From positions 331,294 to 395,293 of the forward strand of contig NZ_LMRF01000001.1 in NCBI RefSeq assembly GCF_001424755.1: 64,000 nucleotides of DNA. The letters run 5' to 3'. The notes under the pieces are model-generated. The model ran no database searches and was not told where the DNA came from. It worked only from the letters and a program-made list of their open reading frames with translations. This DNA comes from Marmoricola sp. Leaf446 (GTDB lineage: Bacteria; Actinomycetota; Actinomycetes; Propionibacteriales; Nocardioidaceae). Every line of letters begins with the position of its first letter. The first letter of the stretch is position 1. The position numbers were made by a program, and so were the translations under genes. This document shows, in pieces, positions 52,976 to 63,315 of the stretch.

Positions 52976-53422
52976 CTACTGCGGGAGGTCCTGCCCGGGT
53001 GACGGGCGTGGCTGCCAGACCAGGCCCGCCGCGGTGAGGGCGTGCTCGAGGCGCATCCGCTCCGCCTCGCGCTCCAGGCCGTAGAGCGGCAGCGAGAGCA
53101 GGCTGGTGGGCACCTCGAGCGCGGTCCCGGCGGCGGCCAGCCGCTCGTCGTACGCCAGCTGGACGCCCTGCTGCTTGGCCATCCGCGTGCCCGGTCGGGG
53201 GTGGTGCACGTCGGGGTGCAGCCGCCGCAGGTCGGCGGCGAGCTTTTCCAGCGGCGGCCCCGTGGGTGCCTCGGGACGGCGGCGGCGGGGGAGACGGGGG
53301 CCGACGACCCGCGCGCACCACGCCCAGGCGCGGGGCGCCCGCCCCAGCCCGACCAGCAGCGCGACGGGGACCAGGGAGATCCCCACCACCTGCAGCAGGC
53401 CCACGAGGACGGTGCGGTCCAT
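52976..53422 (-). CDS. Hypothetical membrane-anchored protein
   Basis: 148 residues with one N-terminal hydrophobic segment (about residues 5-25), a basic patch (RLPRRRRPEAP), then a soluble part containing LRRLHPDVHHPRPGTRMAKQ and LPLYGLEREAERMRLEHAL. I do not recognise the family. TAGCGT ends 6 nt before the ATG, in the leaderless pattern, supporting that it is expressed. Confidence 0.7.
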   Translation of the reverse strand: MDRTVLVGLLQVVGISLVPVALLVGLGRAPRAWAWCARVVGPRLPRRRRPEAPTGPPLEKLAADLRRLHPDVHHPRPGTRMAKQQGVQLAYDERLAAAGTALEVPTSLLSLPLYGLEREAERMRLEHALTAAGLVWQPRPSPGQDLPQ

Positions 53423-53428
53423 CTCTCG

Positions 53429-53434
53429 ACGCTA
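53429..53434 (-). promoter_or_regulatory. Leaderless -10 box of the small membrane gene
   Basis: Read leftward, TAGCGT ends 6 nt before the ATG at 53422. Confidence 0.55.
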
Positions 53435-53545
53435 GGTCCGTCGGCGCGCCGGGACAAGGCCGCGGGTGCCGGTGGTCTCGCCCGGTGGCGGGATCACGGC
53501 GGTCCACGACCGTCGGCGGCCCGGCGGCGCGGGGACCGGGCGGCC

Positions 53546-53551
53546 TAGGAT
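53546..53551 (+). promoter_or_regulatory. Leaderless -10 box of the second MFS gene
   Basis: TAGGAT ends 6 nt before the GTG at 53558. Confidence 0.6.
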
Positions 53552-53557
53552 CCGCGG

Positions 53558-54889
53558 GTGTCCACCACCCCGGCCCGCCGCGCCGACGCGGCCCGTGCGC
53601 TCGGCTCCTCCCGGGCCTGGTGGGTGGCGCTGGCGACCATGGCGGCCCTGGTGGCCACCGCCGGTTTCCGCAGCTCCACCGGCGCGCTGCTGGAGCCGCT
53701 GGAGGCGGAGTTCGGCTGGTCGCGGACCACCACCTCGGGCGCGGTCACCCTCAACCTCGTGGTCTACGGGCTCACCGCCCCCTTCGCGGCCGCGCTGATG
53801 GAGCGCCTGGGCGTACGCCGCGTGGCCGCCGGCGGGCTGCTGCTGGTGGCCGCCGGGTCCGGGCTGACCCTGGTGATGACCCAGGCGTGGCAGCTGTGGC
53901 TGCTGTGGGGGATCCCGGTCGGGGTCGGCACCGGCTCGATGGCGCTCGTCTTCGGTGCGGTCGTGGCCAACCGGTGGTTCGTGGCGCGTCGTGGCCTGGT
54001 GACCGGGCTGTTCTCGGCCGCCAGCTCGGCCGGGCAGCTGGTCTTCCTCCCGACCATCGCGCGGCTGGCCGCGGAGCCGGGCTGGCGGTGGGCGGCCGGG
54101 CTGGTCGCCGCGGCCGCGCTGCTGCTCGTGCCCGTGGTCGCGCTGGTGCTGCGCGACCGCCCCTCCGACGTGGGCCAGGTGCCCCACGGCGCCCCTGCGT
54201 CGTACGTCGACCCGCCGCTCGACCACGACGGCCCCGGTGCCGCCCGCACCACGCTGCTGACGCTGCGCCAGGTCGCTCGCAGCCGGGTGTTCTGGGCGCT
54301 GTTCGCCAGCTTCTGGATCTGCGGCTGGTCGACCAACGGCCTGGTCGGCACCCACTTCATCCCGGCGGCCCACGACCACGGCATGCCGGCCACCACCTCG
54401 GCCTCGCTGCTGGCGCTGATCGGGGTCTTCGACATCGTCGGCACGATCGCCTCGGGGTGGCTCACCGACCGGGTCGACCCCCGCCTGCTGCTGGTCGTCT
54501 ACTACACGCTGCGGGGGCTCTCGCTGCTCGTGGTCCCCTCGCTGCTGGGCCCCGACGTGGCGCCCAGCCTGTTCCTGTTCGTGGTCTTCTACGGCCTCGA
54601 CTGGGTGGCCACGGTGCCGCCGACGGTCGCGCTGTGCCGCGTGCACTTCGGGCTCGCACGGTCCGGCGTGGTCTTCGGCTGGGTGTTCGCGGCCCACATG
54701 GTCGGCGCCGGCGTCGCGGCGACGTACGCCGGCTGGGTGCGGGAGGCGACCGGCGACTACCAGGGCGCCTGGCTGACGGCGGGCGGTCTGTGCGTGGCGG
54801 CCGCCGTGATGTGCGCGACCGTCCCGCGCGCGCCGCGGGAGGCGGTCGAGCCCGCCGCGGCCGGGCCCGAGGACACCGCCCAGATCTAG
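53558..54889 (+). CDS. MFS transporter, monocarboxylate/OFA-like
   Basis: A 443-residue inner-membrane carrier with about 12 hydrophobic segments. The N-terminal FRSSTGALLEPLEAEFGWSR and the ANRWFVARRGLVTGL loop are typical of the oxalate/formate-antiporter and monocarboxylate-transporter branch. The C-terminal half has FDIVGTIASGWLTDRVD. The substrate is unknown. Only one nucleotide separates its stop from that of the convergent RDD gene. Confidence 0.85.
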   Translation: MSTTPARRADAARALGSSRAWWVALATMAALVATAGFRSSTGALLEPLEAEFGWSRTTTSGAVTLNLVVYGLTAPFAAALMERLGVRRVAAGGLLLVAAGSGLTLVMTQAWQLWLLWGIPVGVGTGSMALVFGAVVANRWFVARRGLVTGLFSAASSAGQLVFLPTIARLAAEPGWRWAAGLVAAAALLLVPVVALVLRDRPSDVGQVPHGAPASYVDPPLDHDGPGAARTTLLTLRQVARSRVFWALFASFWICGWSTNGLVGTHFIPAAHDHGMPATTSASLLALIGVFDIVGTIASGWLTDRVDPRLLLVVYYTLRGLSLLVVPSLLGPDVAPSLFLFVVFYGLDWVATVPPTVALCRVHFGLARSGVVFGWVFAAHMVGAGVAATYAGWVREATGDYQGAWLTAGGLCVAAAVMCATVPRAPREAVEPAAAGPEDTAQI

Positions 54890-54890
54890 G

Positions 54891-55724
54891 TCAGTGGCGC
54901 CGGGCGAGCCGCTGCCGCTGGGCGACCTCGCCGCGCAGCCGGCGCTCGTCGCGGGCGCGCCGCTCGGCGCTGACGGCGGCGAGGAAGGCCCCCGGCGGGG
55001 TGCCGGGCGGTGGGGCCGGGGCGACGTGGCGCGACACCTCGGCCGCGGTGCGCAGCAGCAGCCGCTCGTGGGCCCGGGGGTCCAGGCCCTCGCCGCGGCC
55101 GAGCAGTCGGTGCACGGTGAGCGCGAGGGCGTCGGGGAGCGGGGCGATGTCGGCCCGTGCGGCCCAGGCCGCCAGCGGCGGCGGCATCGTCACCGGCCAC
55201 GGGAGGCGCAGCGCGAAGCGGTCGCGCACGACGTAGGTCCCGGCCACGAGGTCGCCCAGGCGCTTGCCCCGGCGGCTGAGCAGCGCCGAGACGAGGGCGG
55301 GCACGCCCGCCATCACCCAGATCTCGACCACGCTCAGCAGGTGGCGCACGACGCAGTGGTGGAACGACGGCGGACCGGCGTCGTCGCGGACGGTGCGCAG
55401 CCCCAGCACCAGCTTGCCGAGCGAGCGCCCCGACGTCAGCGTCTCCACCACGGCCGGGCCGAGCACGAGCGTCGCCGCGGTCACCACCACCGAGCCCGCG
55501 GCGGCGAGCGCCTCGTCGGGCGCGGCGATCGCCACCAGCACGAGCCCGAGCACGAGCAGCACGCCCTGGGCCACCAGGTCGACGAGGCCCGACAGCACGC
55601 GTACGCCGAGCGACGCGGCCGGCAGGTCCAGCGCGACCGCCTCCCCGGTGACCAGGAGGTCGCCCGCACCCCAGGCGCCGGCGTCACCGTCCTCGGACCC
55701 CCAGTCGGGCGCGGCAGCACTCAC
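54891..55724 (-). CDS. RDD family membrane protein
   Basis: 277 residues with three to four hydrophobic segments and the RDD pattern: SLGVRVLSGLVDLVAQGVLL, then SGRSLGKLVLGLRTV, then RRGKRLGDLVAGTYVV. A soluble Arg/Ala-rich C-terminus of about 90 residues follows. RDD proteins are often linked to MoxR/DUF58 clusters; a transport role has been suggested. I chose the GTG at 55724 because a TACGCT box lies 6 nt upstream; upstream codons have no similarity. Divergent from the SpoIIM gene. Confidence 0.87.
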   Translation of the reverse strand: MSAAAPDWGSEDGDAGAWGAGDLLVTGEAVALDLPAASLGVRVLSGLVDLVAQGVLLVLGLVLVAIAAPDEALAAAGSVVVTAATLVLGPAVVETLTSGRSLGKLVLGLRTVRDDAGPPSFHHCVVRHLLSVVEIWVMAGVPALVSALLSRRGKRLGDLVAGTYVVRDRFALRLPWPVTMPPPLAAWAARADIAPLPDALALTVHRLLGRGEGLDPRAHERLLLRTAAEVSRHVAPAPPPGTPPGAFLAAVSAERRARDERRLRGEVAQRQRLARRH

Positions 55725-55759
55725 CGGGCCAGCGTAGGGCGCCCTACCCTGGCCCGGTG
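55722..55759. promoter_or_regulatory. Palindromic divergent leaderless promoter of the RDD and SpoIIM genes
   Basis: Left arm caccgggccagcgtagggc (55722-55740) and right arm gccctaccctggcccggtg (55741-55759) are reverse complements except for one base. Each arm holds a start codon (CAC read as GTG at 55724; GTG at 55757), a 6-nt spacer and a -10 box (TACGCT at 55736-55731; TACCCT at 55745-55750). The -10 boxes are 8 bp apart. Confidence 0.75.
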
Positions 55760-56752
55760 GACATCGACGCCTTCGTGGGGGTGCACCAGCCGACCTGGCA
55801 GCGGCTGGAGGACCTGACGCGCCGGGCGCCACGCACCGGGGCGGAGGCCGACGAGCTGGTCGAGCTCTACCAGGAGGTCGCCACCCACCTGAGCGCCATC
55901 CGCTCCAGCTCGCCCGAGCCGCAGGTGGTGGCCTACCTCAGCGGGCTGCTCGCCCGGGCGCGGGTCCGGGCCGGCGGCACCCGGACGCCCGCCTGGTCGG
56001 GCGTCGCCGACTTCTTCTGCCGCCGGTTCCCGGCCGCGCTCTACCGCACCCGCCGGTGGTGGATGACGACGATGTTGGCCAGCTACGCCGTCGCCGCGGT
56101 GATGGTCTGGTGGCTGCTGGAGCACCCCCAGGTCGAGCAGTCGCTGCTGGACCCGGCGCAGGTGAGGCAGCTGGTCGAGAACGACTTCGAGGGCTACTAC
56201 TCCGAGTCGGCCGCGGGCAGCTTCTCGGCGCAGGTGTGGACCAACAACGCCTGGGTGGCCGCGCTCTGCATCGCCCTCGGGGTGCTCGGCGCACCCGTGC
56301 TGTGGGTGCTGCTGCAGAACCTGCTCAACCTGGCCGTGGTCGCCTCACTCATGATCCGCTACGACCGCACCGCGCTCTTCTTCGGACTGATCACGCCCCA
56401 CGGCCTGCTGGAGCTCACGGCCGTCTTCGTCGCCGCGGGGACCGGGCTGCGGCTGTTCTGGTCGTGGGTGGTGCCCGGCGACCGCACCCGCGGCCAGTCG
56501 CTCGCCGCGGAGGGTCGCAGCGCGGGCGGGGTGGCGCTGGGGCTGGTGGTGGTGCTGCTGGTCTCGGGGGTGATCGAGGGCTTCGTGACGCCGTCCGGGC
56601 TGCCGACGTGGGCGCGGGTGGGGATCGGGGTCGTGGCCGAGGTGCTGTTCCTGGCCTACGTGTGGGTGCTGGGCCGGCGCGCCGTACGGGCGGGGCACAC
56701 CGGGGACGTCGACGACTCGCTGCTGGAGGACCGGGTGGCCACGGCCGGGTAG
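55757..56752 (+). CDS. Stage II sporulation protein M family membrane protein
   Basis: 331 residues with a cytoplasmic N-terminus (about 105 residues, DAFVGVHQPTWQRLEDLTRR) and about five hydrophobic segments, of the SpoIIM family. In Bacillus SpoIIM takes part in engulfment; in non-sporulating actinobacteria the family sits next to MoxR, DUF58 and RDD genes with unknown function. GTG start in the palindromic promoter. Convergent with the DUF58 gene (10 nt between stops). Confidence 0.87.
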   Translation: MDIDAFVGVHQPTWQRLEDLTRRAPRTGAEADELVELYQEVATHLSAIRSSSPEPQVVAYLSGLLARARVRAGGTRTPAWSGVADFFCRRFPAALYRTRRWWMTTMLASYAVAAVMVWWLLEHPQVEQSLLDPAQVRQLVENDFEGYYSESAAGSFSAQVWTNNAWVAALCIALGVLGAPVLWVLLQNLLNLAVVASLMIRYDRTALFFGLITPHGLLELTAVFVAAGTGLRLFWSWVVPGDRTRGQSLAAEGRSAGGVALGLVVVLLVSGVIEGFVTPSGLPTWARVGIGVVAEVLFLAYVWVLGRRAVRAGHTGDVDDSLLEDRVATAG

Positions 56753-56762
56753 CCGGGCCGGC

Positions 56763-58049
56763 TCACAGCTGCCCGCGCGCCTTGAGGTCGAGGTAGTGGT
56801 CGGCCAGGCGCACCGCGAGCTGGTCGGCGTCGACGTCGAGCACGTCCACGCCCAGCGTCGCGAGCAGCCGGCCGGTGCGCTCCCGTCCGGTCGAGGCCTG
56901 CTCGGCGGCCGCGGCGGCGTACGTCGTGGCGGGGTCGTCACGGACCCGGGCGAGCCGGTCGATCTCGGGGTCGCGCACCGAGGCCAGGACGACGCGGTGC
57001 CGTGCGACCAGCGGGGCCACGAGCGGCAGCAGGCCGTTCTCGACGGCGGCGGGCTCGAGCGGGCTCAGCAGCACCACCAGCGAGCGCTGGCGGGTGAGGC
57101 CGTCCACGGCGCCGACCAGCCGTCGCCAGTCGGTCTCGGCGAGCACGGGCTGCAGCCCCGCCATCGCCTCCTGCACCGTCTCGACCTGGCCGGGTCCGCC
57201 GCGGATCCGGGAGCGGACCGCGAGGTCGCCCGCCACGAAGTGCACCCGGTCGCCGGCGCGACCCGCGAGCGTGGCGAGCAGCAGTGCGGCGTCCATCGCG
57301 GCGTCCAGGCGCGGCACGTCGTCGACGCGGCCGGCCGAGGTGCGTCCGGTGTCGAGCACGAGCACCACCCGGCGGTCGCGCTCGGGCTGCCAGGTGCGGA
57401 CCACCACCGAGCGGCTCCGGGCACTGGCCCGCCAATCGACGCTGCGGACGTCGTCGCCGAGGACGTACTCCCGCAGCGAGTCGAACTCCGTGCCCTGCCC
57501 GCGCACCCGCACCGACGCCCGTCCGTCGAGCTCGCGCAGCCGCGCCAGCCGGCCGGGGAGGTGGCGCAGCGAGGGGAACGCCGGCAGCGCCCGCACCGTC
57601 CCGGCGACCTCCCGGGTGTGCTGCCGGGCGGCGAGCCGCAGCGGGCCGAGCGAGCGGACGGTGACGTGGTCGGCGCGGAGGTCGCCGCGCCGCCCGGGCC
57701 GCAGACCGGTGGTCAGCGTCCGGCTCCCGCCCGGCGCCAGGTCGAGCGGGTGCCGCGTCCCCGTCGCTCCGGCGGAGGGCTGCCAGGCGTCGCGCAGCGC
57801 TCCTCGGAAGCGGCGGCGGCCCGGGTGGGTCACCACGAGCGTGGTGGCGGTGGGCTCGCCGACGCGCACCCGCGCCGAGGTGCGGCGGCGTACGTCCAGG
57901 GCCGCGGGGCGCGCGGCCAGCGCGAGGTCGAGCGCGACGACCAGCGCGGTGGCGAGCAGCCACAGGCCCGCCGTGCTCGTGGTCGGGCGCAGCACCACGA
58001 CCGGCACCCCGAGCAGCAGCAGGGCCGGGACCCGCCAGGTCAGTGCCAC
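56763..58049 (-). CDS. DUF58 domain-containing protein
   Basis: 428 residues: two N-terminal hydrophobic segments (about 8-45), then a soluble part with the DUF58 signature (REYVLGDDVRSVDWRASAR), then a von Willebrand-A-like region (VVLVLDTGRTSAGRVDDV). DUF58 proteins partner MoxR ATPases, which are thought to act as chaperones that load metal or remodel VWA proteins. Starts 6 nt after the moxR stop. Last gene of the leftward five-gene operon. Confidence 0.9.
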   Translation of the reverse strand: MALTWRVPALLLLGVPVVVLRPTTSTAGLWLLATALVVALDLALAARPAALDVRRRTSARVRVGEPTATTLVVTHPGRRRFRGALRDAWQPSAGATGTRHPLDLAPGGSRTLTTGLRPGRRGDLRADHVTVRSLGPLRLAARQHTREVAGTVRALPAFPSLRHLPGRLARLRELDGRASVRVRGQGTEFDSLREYVLGDDVRSVDWRASARSRSVVVRTWQPERDRRVVLVLDTGRTSAGRVDDVPRLDAAMDAALLLATLAGRAGDRVHFVAGDLAVRSRIRGGPGQVETVQEAMAGLQPVLAETDWRRLVGAVDGLTRQRSLVVLLSPLEPAAVENGLLPLVAPLVARHRVVLASVRDPEIDRLARVRDDPATTYAAAAAEQASTGRERTGRLLATLGVDVLDVDADQLAVRLADHYLDLKARGQL

Positions 58050-58055
58050 GCCGGC

Positions 58056-59035
<980 letters not shown>

Positions 59036-59039
<4 letters not shown>

Positions 59040-60172
59040 GCTCGGTGCACCTCGTCCTCCAGGTCGTGCAGACGCTGGCCGAGGTCGACCAGCTGGGTGT
59101 CGTCGGTGGGGCTGGGGGGCCGCAGCAGCGCCGTGACCTCGTCGGTGCGGCGTCCGGTGCGGGCGGCGACCGCGGCGACGAGCGCCTCGAGCGGCGCGTC
59201 GGTCGGGAGCCGCAGCCGGGCGTGCAGCCGGCGTCGGGTGGCGGTCACCAGCGCGGTCGCCGCGTGGGCGCGGTCACCGGCGCGCCGGTAGAGCCGTCCG
59301 CGGCTGTGGGTCGACTCCGCCGCCCGGACCACCACCGGGAGCGGCTCGGTCGCCAGCGGCCCGAAGCGCCGCCCCCGCCACAGCACCAGGGCCACGGTGG
59401 CCGCCCCGAGCAGCAGCAGCGAGGGGAGCAGCGCCGGCGGCAGCAGCGCCCCCAGCGCAGAGCCCTCGTCGACGGGGGCGTCGGCGAGGTCGGGGACGTA
59501 CCAGACGACGCGGTCGCCCTGCCCGAGCAGGCGCAGCCCGAGCGCGGCGGCACCGGCCCGCGTCACGTGCTCGTTGGCCAGGACCGAGCCCCCGGCCAGG
59601 CCCCAGGTGGTGCCGTCGCGGGTCAGCGCCACGGTGCCGTCCACGCCGAAGCAGCCGGGCGCCTCGAGGCCGAGGCCCCCGCGGACCCGCAGCGCCAGGT
59701 CGCCGGCCAGCGGGTCGGCGCAGCGGGCCGGCCGGGTGCCGTCGCGCAGCGGTGCGGTGTCGAGGTCCAGCCGCTCCGCCACGGCGTCGGCCTCCCCGGC
59801 GTACACCAGGGCCGCGGCGCGGGCCGCGTGACGCTCGAGCCGGCGCTGGGTGGTGGGCACGAGGTCCTCCGGCGCCGTGACGACGACCGTGTCCTGCTCC
59901 CCGACCCGGCGCTCCAGCAGTGCCTCCTGCCCGCGCACCACCGCGACCTCGACCCCCTCGCGCTCCAGCACCCGCGCCAGGGCACGGGCGCCGTCGGGGC
60001 CGGGGTTGTCGGGGTCCAGCGGGGTGCCGGTGGCGGCCCCGTCCCGGCCCAGCACCGTCACCACGACGAGCACCAGCAGCACCAGGGCGCCCAACAGCCA
60101 GGGGGTGCGGGAGCGTCGGGGTCGGTCCAGGCCGTCGGGGGCGAGGGCGGCCGTCGCGGCGGCGTACGTCAC
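59036..60172 (-). CDS. DUF4350 domain-containing membrane protein
   Basis: 378 residues: a transmembrane segment near residues 27-44, a DUF4350 domain (PDGARALARVLEREGVEVAV, VVTAPEDLVPT), a second hydrophobic segment near 242-262, and a cytoplasmic tail. Found in actinobacteria beside DUF4129, MoxR and DUF58 genes; function unknown. GTG start at 60172 overlaps the DUF4129 stop (GTGA), and its stop overlaps the moxR start (ATGA). The longer upstream reading frame is not coding. Confidence 0.85.
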
Positions 60173-60819
60173 CGAGGCACCGCGCCCACGGTGCCGGTCA
60201 CCGCGGTGCCGGGCGTCGCCGCGGCGACCCGGCCCTCGAGGTCGAGCGCCGACCGCGCCGCCGGCTCGTCGGCCGGTCGGTCGCCGTAGCGGACCTCGTC
60301 GAAGCGCCGGCCCAGGCCGTCGAGCGGCTCGCGCTCCCCGGCGAACCGTCGTCCCGCCGCCGTCACGACCTCGTGGACGGTCAGCCCGGGCTGCTCGTCG
60401 AGGAGGCCCCGGTCGACGAGCCCGACGGCCAGGGCACGCACCGCCTCGACCACGGCGTCGTCCCACCGCCCCGCGTCGTACGCCGCGCGGGCGGAGGCCC
60501 GGTGCTCGGCCGCCTCCAGCCGGACCTCGCCGAACACCGTGGGGGCCGGGGTGGCCCGCGCCGGGTCCCGACGGAGACGGGACAGGGCGAGCACCGCGGC
60601 CCCGAGCAGGAGGAGCAGCAGCCCCACGGACGCGGCCCGACCGAGACCGTCCCCACCCTGCGCCGCCGCCCCGACCAGGTCCGAGACCCACCCGAGCACG
60701 CGCTGCAGGAAGGGCTCGCGGTACTCCGAACCCTCCAGCTCGCGCTGCAGCAGCCGCCGCGCCTCGTCCGGGCCGGGGTCGAGCAGCAGAGCTGCTGTCG
60801 CCGGGGTCACGGGCGTCAC
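60169..60819 (-). CDS. DUF4129 domain-containing membrane protein
   Basis: 216 residues: soluble N-terminus (LLLDPGPDEARRLLQREL), one transmembrane helix (about 60-83), C-terminal DUF4129 region (AAYDAGRWDDAVVEAVRALA, LDEQPGLTVHEVVTAA). In transglutaminase-like proteins DUF4129 is a C-terminal module; the single-domain form is common in this cluster. GTG at 60819 overlaps the preceding stop (GTGA); a second GTG at 60810 is possible. Confidence 0.85.
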   Translation of the reverse strand: MTPVTPATAALLLDPGPDEARRLLQRELEGSEYREPFLQRVLGWVSDLVGAAAQGGDGLGRAASVGLLLLLLGAAVLALSRLRRDPARATPAPTVFGEVRLEAAEHRASARAAYDAGRWDDAVVEAVRALAVGLVDRGLLDEQPGLTVHEVVTAAGRRFAGEREPLDGLGRRFDEVRYGDRPADEPAARSALDLEGRVAAATPGTAVTGTVGAVPR

Positions 60820-61898
60820 CGCCGCAGGGTCTCGTCGAGCAGCGTGATGTCGAGCCCCTCCTTGCGGAACCGCTGGTCGACGTACTGCAGACCGGTGACG
60901 CCGGCCGTGAACGGCCCGACCAGCGCCCCGGTAAGGACGGAGCCGACGTTGGAGGCCAGCAGCAGGCCCGGCAGGCCCCAGGCGGGTGGCAGCACGAACG
61001 CCAGCACCGCCCCCAGCACGCCGAACGGGACAGCGACCACCTGGCTCGCCACCCCGGCGACGAGGCTGGCCAGCAGGGCGATGCCGAACAGCCGCCAGAA
61101 CTGCCCCCGGCTCAGCGCGCCGGCGCGCCGCAGCGAGGCCACCACCCCGAGCTCCTCGAGGACCAGCGCAGGGGCGGCGAGCAGCAGGAAGCGCGTCCAG
61201 AGCCAGACCGTCGCCACCACGGCGGCGAGTCCCAGCAGGATCCCGAGCACGACGCCGAGCGCCACGCTGTCGGTCACGGCCCAGGCCAGCACCCCGAGCG
61301 CGAGGGGCACTGCGAGCAGCACCACCGAGACCAGGCCGCCGAGCAGGCTGAGGCCGACGAGCGCGAGCAACCGGCCCCGGGTGCGTCGCCAGGCCTCGCC
61401 GGCGCGCATCGGCCGACCGACGACGGCGGCACCGACCACCCGCACGATCAGGCCGGCGATGACGACGGTCGCGAGCGCGCTGAAGACCGTGCTCACCCCG
61501 AGCAGGCCGTAGTAGGAGGCGCCACCCGCACCGGCGAACGGGTCCTCGGAGGCGGCGACGTCGAAGCCGGGCGAGGTCCCGGCGAGGCCGACCGCGACGG
61601 ACGCGACCGCGGGGAGCAGCATGAACAGCGCCGAGACGAGCAGGGCGAGGCCGATGGTCGCGCGGGGGTTGCGCTGGATGGTCTGCACCGCCCCGCCGAG
61701 CAGGTCGCCCAGGGTCAGGGGCCGCAGCGGCACCACTCCGGGACGCGCCACGGGCGGCCCCCACGGCCCTACGGGGCTCGTGGGCGGCAGCGGCGCCCGG
61801 CCCTGGTGGTGCGGGCCCGGTGCTCCGGGCGGGGGCGCCGACCCCGGAGGTGGGTACGACGGGGGAGGCTGTGCCCGTCCCCACGGATCGTGCGTCAT
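60816..61898 (-). CDS. Integral membrane protein with Pro-rich N-terminus (GPDPase-membrane-domain-like)
   Basis: 360 residues: Pro/Gly-rich cytoplasmic N-terminus (about 65 residues), then RPLTLGDLLGGAVQTIQRNP, a conserved lead-in of actinobacterial membrane proteins related to the glycerophosphoryl-diester-phosphodiesterase membrane domain, then six or more hydrophobic segments. Ends LQYVDQRFRKEGLDITLLDE, also typical. No enzymatic residues are recognisable. First gene of the leftward operon. ATG at 61898 has a GGGGGGAG site. Confidence 0.8.
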   Translation of the reverse strand: MTHDPWGRAQPPPSYPPPGSAPPPGAPGPHHQGRAPLPPTSPVGPWGPPVARPGVVPLRPLTLGDLLGGAVQTIQRNPRATIGLALLVSALFMLLPAVASVAVGLAGTSPGFDVAASEDPFAGAGGASYYGLLGVSTVFSALATVVIAGLIVRVVGAAVVGRPMRAGEAWRRTRGRLLALVGLSLLGGLVSVVLLAVPLALGVLAWAVTDSVALGVVLGILLGLAAVVATVWLWTRFLLLAAPALVLEELGVVASLRRAGALSRGQFWRLFGIALLASLVAGVASQVVAVPFGVLGAVLAFVLPPAWGLPGLLLASNVGSVLTGALVGPFTAGVTGLQYVDQRFRKEGLDITLLDETLRR

Positions 61899-62324
61899 CT
61901 GGCTCCCCCCGGACGGGCCGTGACGGCCGGACCGCAGCGCCGACCTGCGCTCATCCTGCCAGCAGGGCGCCGGCGCGCCCCCGATTTGGCGGTCCGCGGG
62001 CCTCTCTGTCAAGATAGTCCGGTTGCTCCGGCGGGGTCGCCGGGGCGCGGACATTGACTTCTGAACAGGTTCTCCTGAGCCGTCCTTCGACGGTGTTCGT
62101 GGTCGTGCGTCCGCGCCGCACCAGGAGACCCCGTTCAGCCCGGCCCCCCGGGCTTCACCGGAAGTCTTCGACCCGCACTGCGACTGGCATGGTCGCGCGT
62201 TCTGGAAAGCGCGCGACACGCCCGACCGCGGGGGTCGGAGGAAGCCGATGAGGACACAGGGCGGACCGCCTCACCGAGGAGGTCCGAGACCATCGCAGGA
62301 CTACGAAGCGAAGGACGTCGTTTG
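61899..62324 (+). other. Spacer and S10-operon leader
   Basis: 426 bp between divergent genes with no credible coding sequence. A candidate promoter lies at 61986-62015, so the rpsJ leader would be about 300 nt. It holds hairpins including gtcgcgcg/cgcgcgac (62192-62199 with 62210-62217) and gaccgcctc/gaggaggtc near 62264-62288. The length and structure suggest control of the operon by a ribosomal protein, but no known leader class could be assigned by eye. Confidence 0.55.
61986..62015 (+). promoter_or_regulatory. Candidate promoter of the S10 operon
   Basis: TTGGCG (61986-61991), 18-bp spacer, CAAGAT (62010-62015); an overlapping alternative -10 is GATAGT at 62013-62018. Confidence 0.5.
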
Positions 62325-62633
62325 ATGGCGGGACAGAAGATCCGCATCAGGCTCAAGGCCTATGACCACGAGGTGATCGACACCTCGGCGCGGAAGATCG
62401 TCGACACCGTGACCCGGACGGGCGCGAAGGTGGCCGGCCCCGTGCCGCTGCCGACGGAGAAGAACGTCTACTGCGTCATCCGCTCGCCCCACAAGTACAA
62501 GGACTCCCGCGAGCACTTCGAGATGCGCACGCACAAGCGCCTCATCGACATCATTGACCCCACGCCGAAGACGGTCGACTCGCTCATGCGACTCGACCTG
62601 CCTGCCGGCGTCGACATCGAGATCAAGCTCTGA
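62325..62633 (+). CDS. rpsJ: Small ribosomal subunit protein uS10
   Basis: A 102-residue protein of the 30S head that also serves as NusE in antitermination. Complete: [37 protein letters not shown], ending GVDIEIKL. The ATG at 62325 is preferred over the adjacent TTG at 62322. First gene of the S10 operon; rplC follows after 10 nt. Confidence 0.98.
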   Translation: MAGQKIRIRLKAYDHEVIDTSARKIVDTVTRTGAKVAGPVPLPTEKNVYCVIRSPHKYKDSREHFEMRTHKRLIDIIDPTPKTVDSLMRLDLPAGVDIEIKL

Positions 62634-62643
62634 GGTCGTCATC

Positions 62644-63315
62644 ATGGCTAGTACTTTCGAACGCAACCTGAAGGGGCTGCTGGGCACCAAGCTCGGCATG
62701 ACCCAGGCGTGGGACGAGAACAACCGCATCGTCCCCCTCACCGTCATCGCGGCCGGGACCAACGTGGTCACCCAGGTCCGCACGCCCGACAAGGACGGCT
62801 ACAACGCCGTCCAGATCGGCTTCGGCGAGATCGAGGGCCGCAAGGTGGGCAAGCCCGCCGCCGGCCACTTCGACAAGGCCGGGGTCACGCCTCGCCGCCA
62901 CGTCGCCGAGATCCGCACCAGCGACGCCGCCAGCTACGAGGTCGGCCAGGAGCTGACCACCGAGCTGTTCGCCGCCGGCGAGGTCATCGACGTCACCGCG
63001 ACCAGCAAGGGCAAGGGCTTCGCCGGCACCATGAAGCGTCACGGCTTCTCCGGCGTGGGCGCCTCGCACGGTGCGCACCGCAACCACCGCAAGCCCGGCT
63101 CGATCGGCGCCTGCGCCACCCCGGGTCGCGTGTTCCGCGGCACGCGGATGTCGGGCCGGATGGGCACCGACACCGTCACCACGCAGAACGTCACCGTGCA
63201 CGCGGTCGACGTGGAGAAGGGCCTGATCCTGATCCAGGGCGCCGTCCCCGGCCCCAAGGGCGGGCTCGTCCTGATCCGCTCGGCCGCCAAGAAGACCCAG
63301 GAGGCCGGAGCATGA
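62644..63315 (+). CDS. rplC: Large ribosomal subunit protein uL3
   Basis: A 223-residue early-assembly protein near the peptidyl-transferase centre. [20 protein letters not shown] at the N-terminus and the long loop with [20 protein letters not shown] fit L3. The stop overlaps the rplD start (ATGA). Confidence 0.98.
   Translation: MASTFERNLKGLLGTKLGMTQAWDENNRIVPLTVIAAGTNVVTQVRTPDKDGYNAVQIGFGEIEGRKVGKPAAGHFDKAGVTPRRHVAEIRTSDAASYEVGQELTTELFAAGEVIDVTATSKGKGFAGTMKRHGFSGVGASHGAHRNHRKPGSIGACATPGRVFRGTRMSGRMGTDTVTTQNVTVHAVDVEKGLILIQGAVPGPKGGLVLIRSAAKKTQEAGA

Noticed and set aside
60820-61884. Extension of the DUF4129 gene upstream to about 570 codons
   Set aside because: That region encodes the conserved integral membrane protein in another frame, and the GTG at 60819 overlaps its stop in a GTGA junction.
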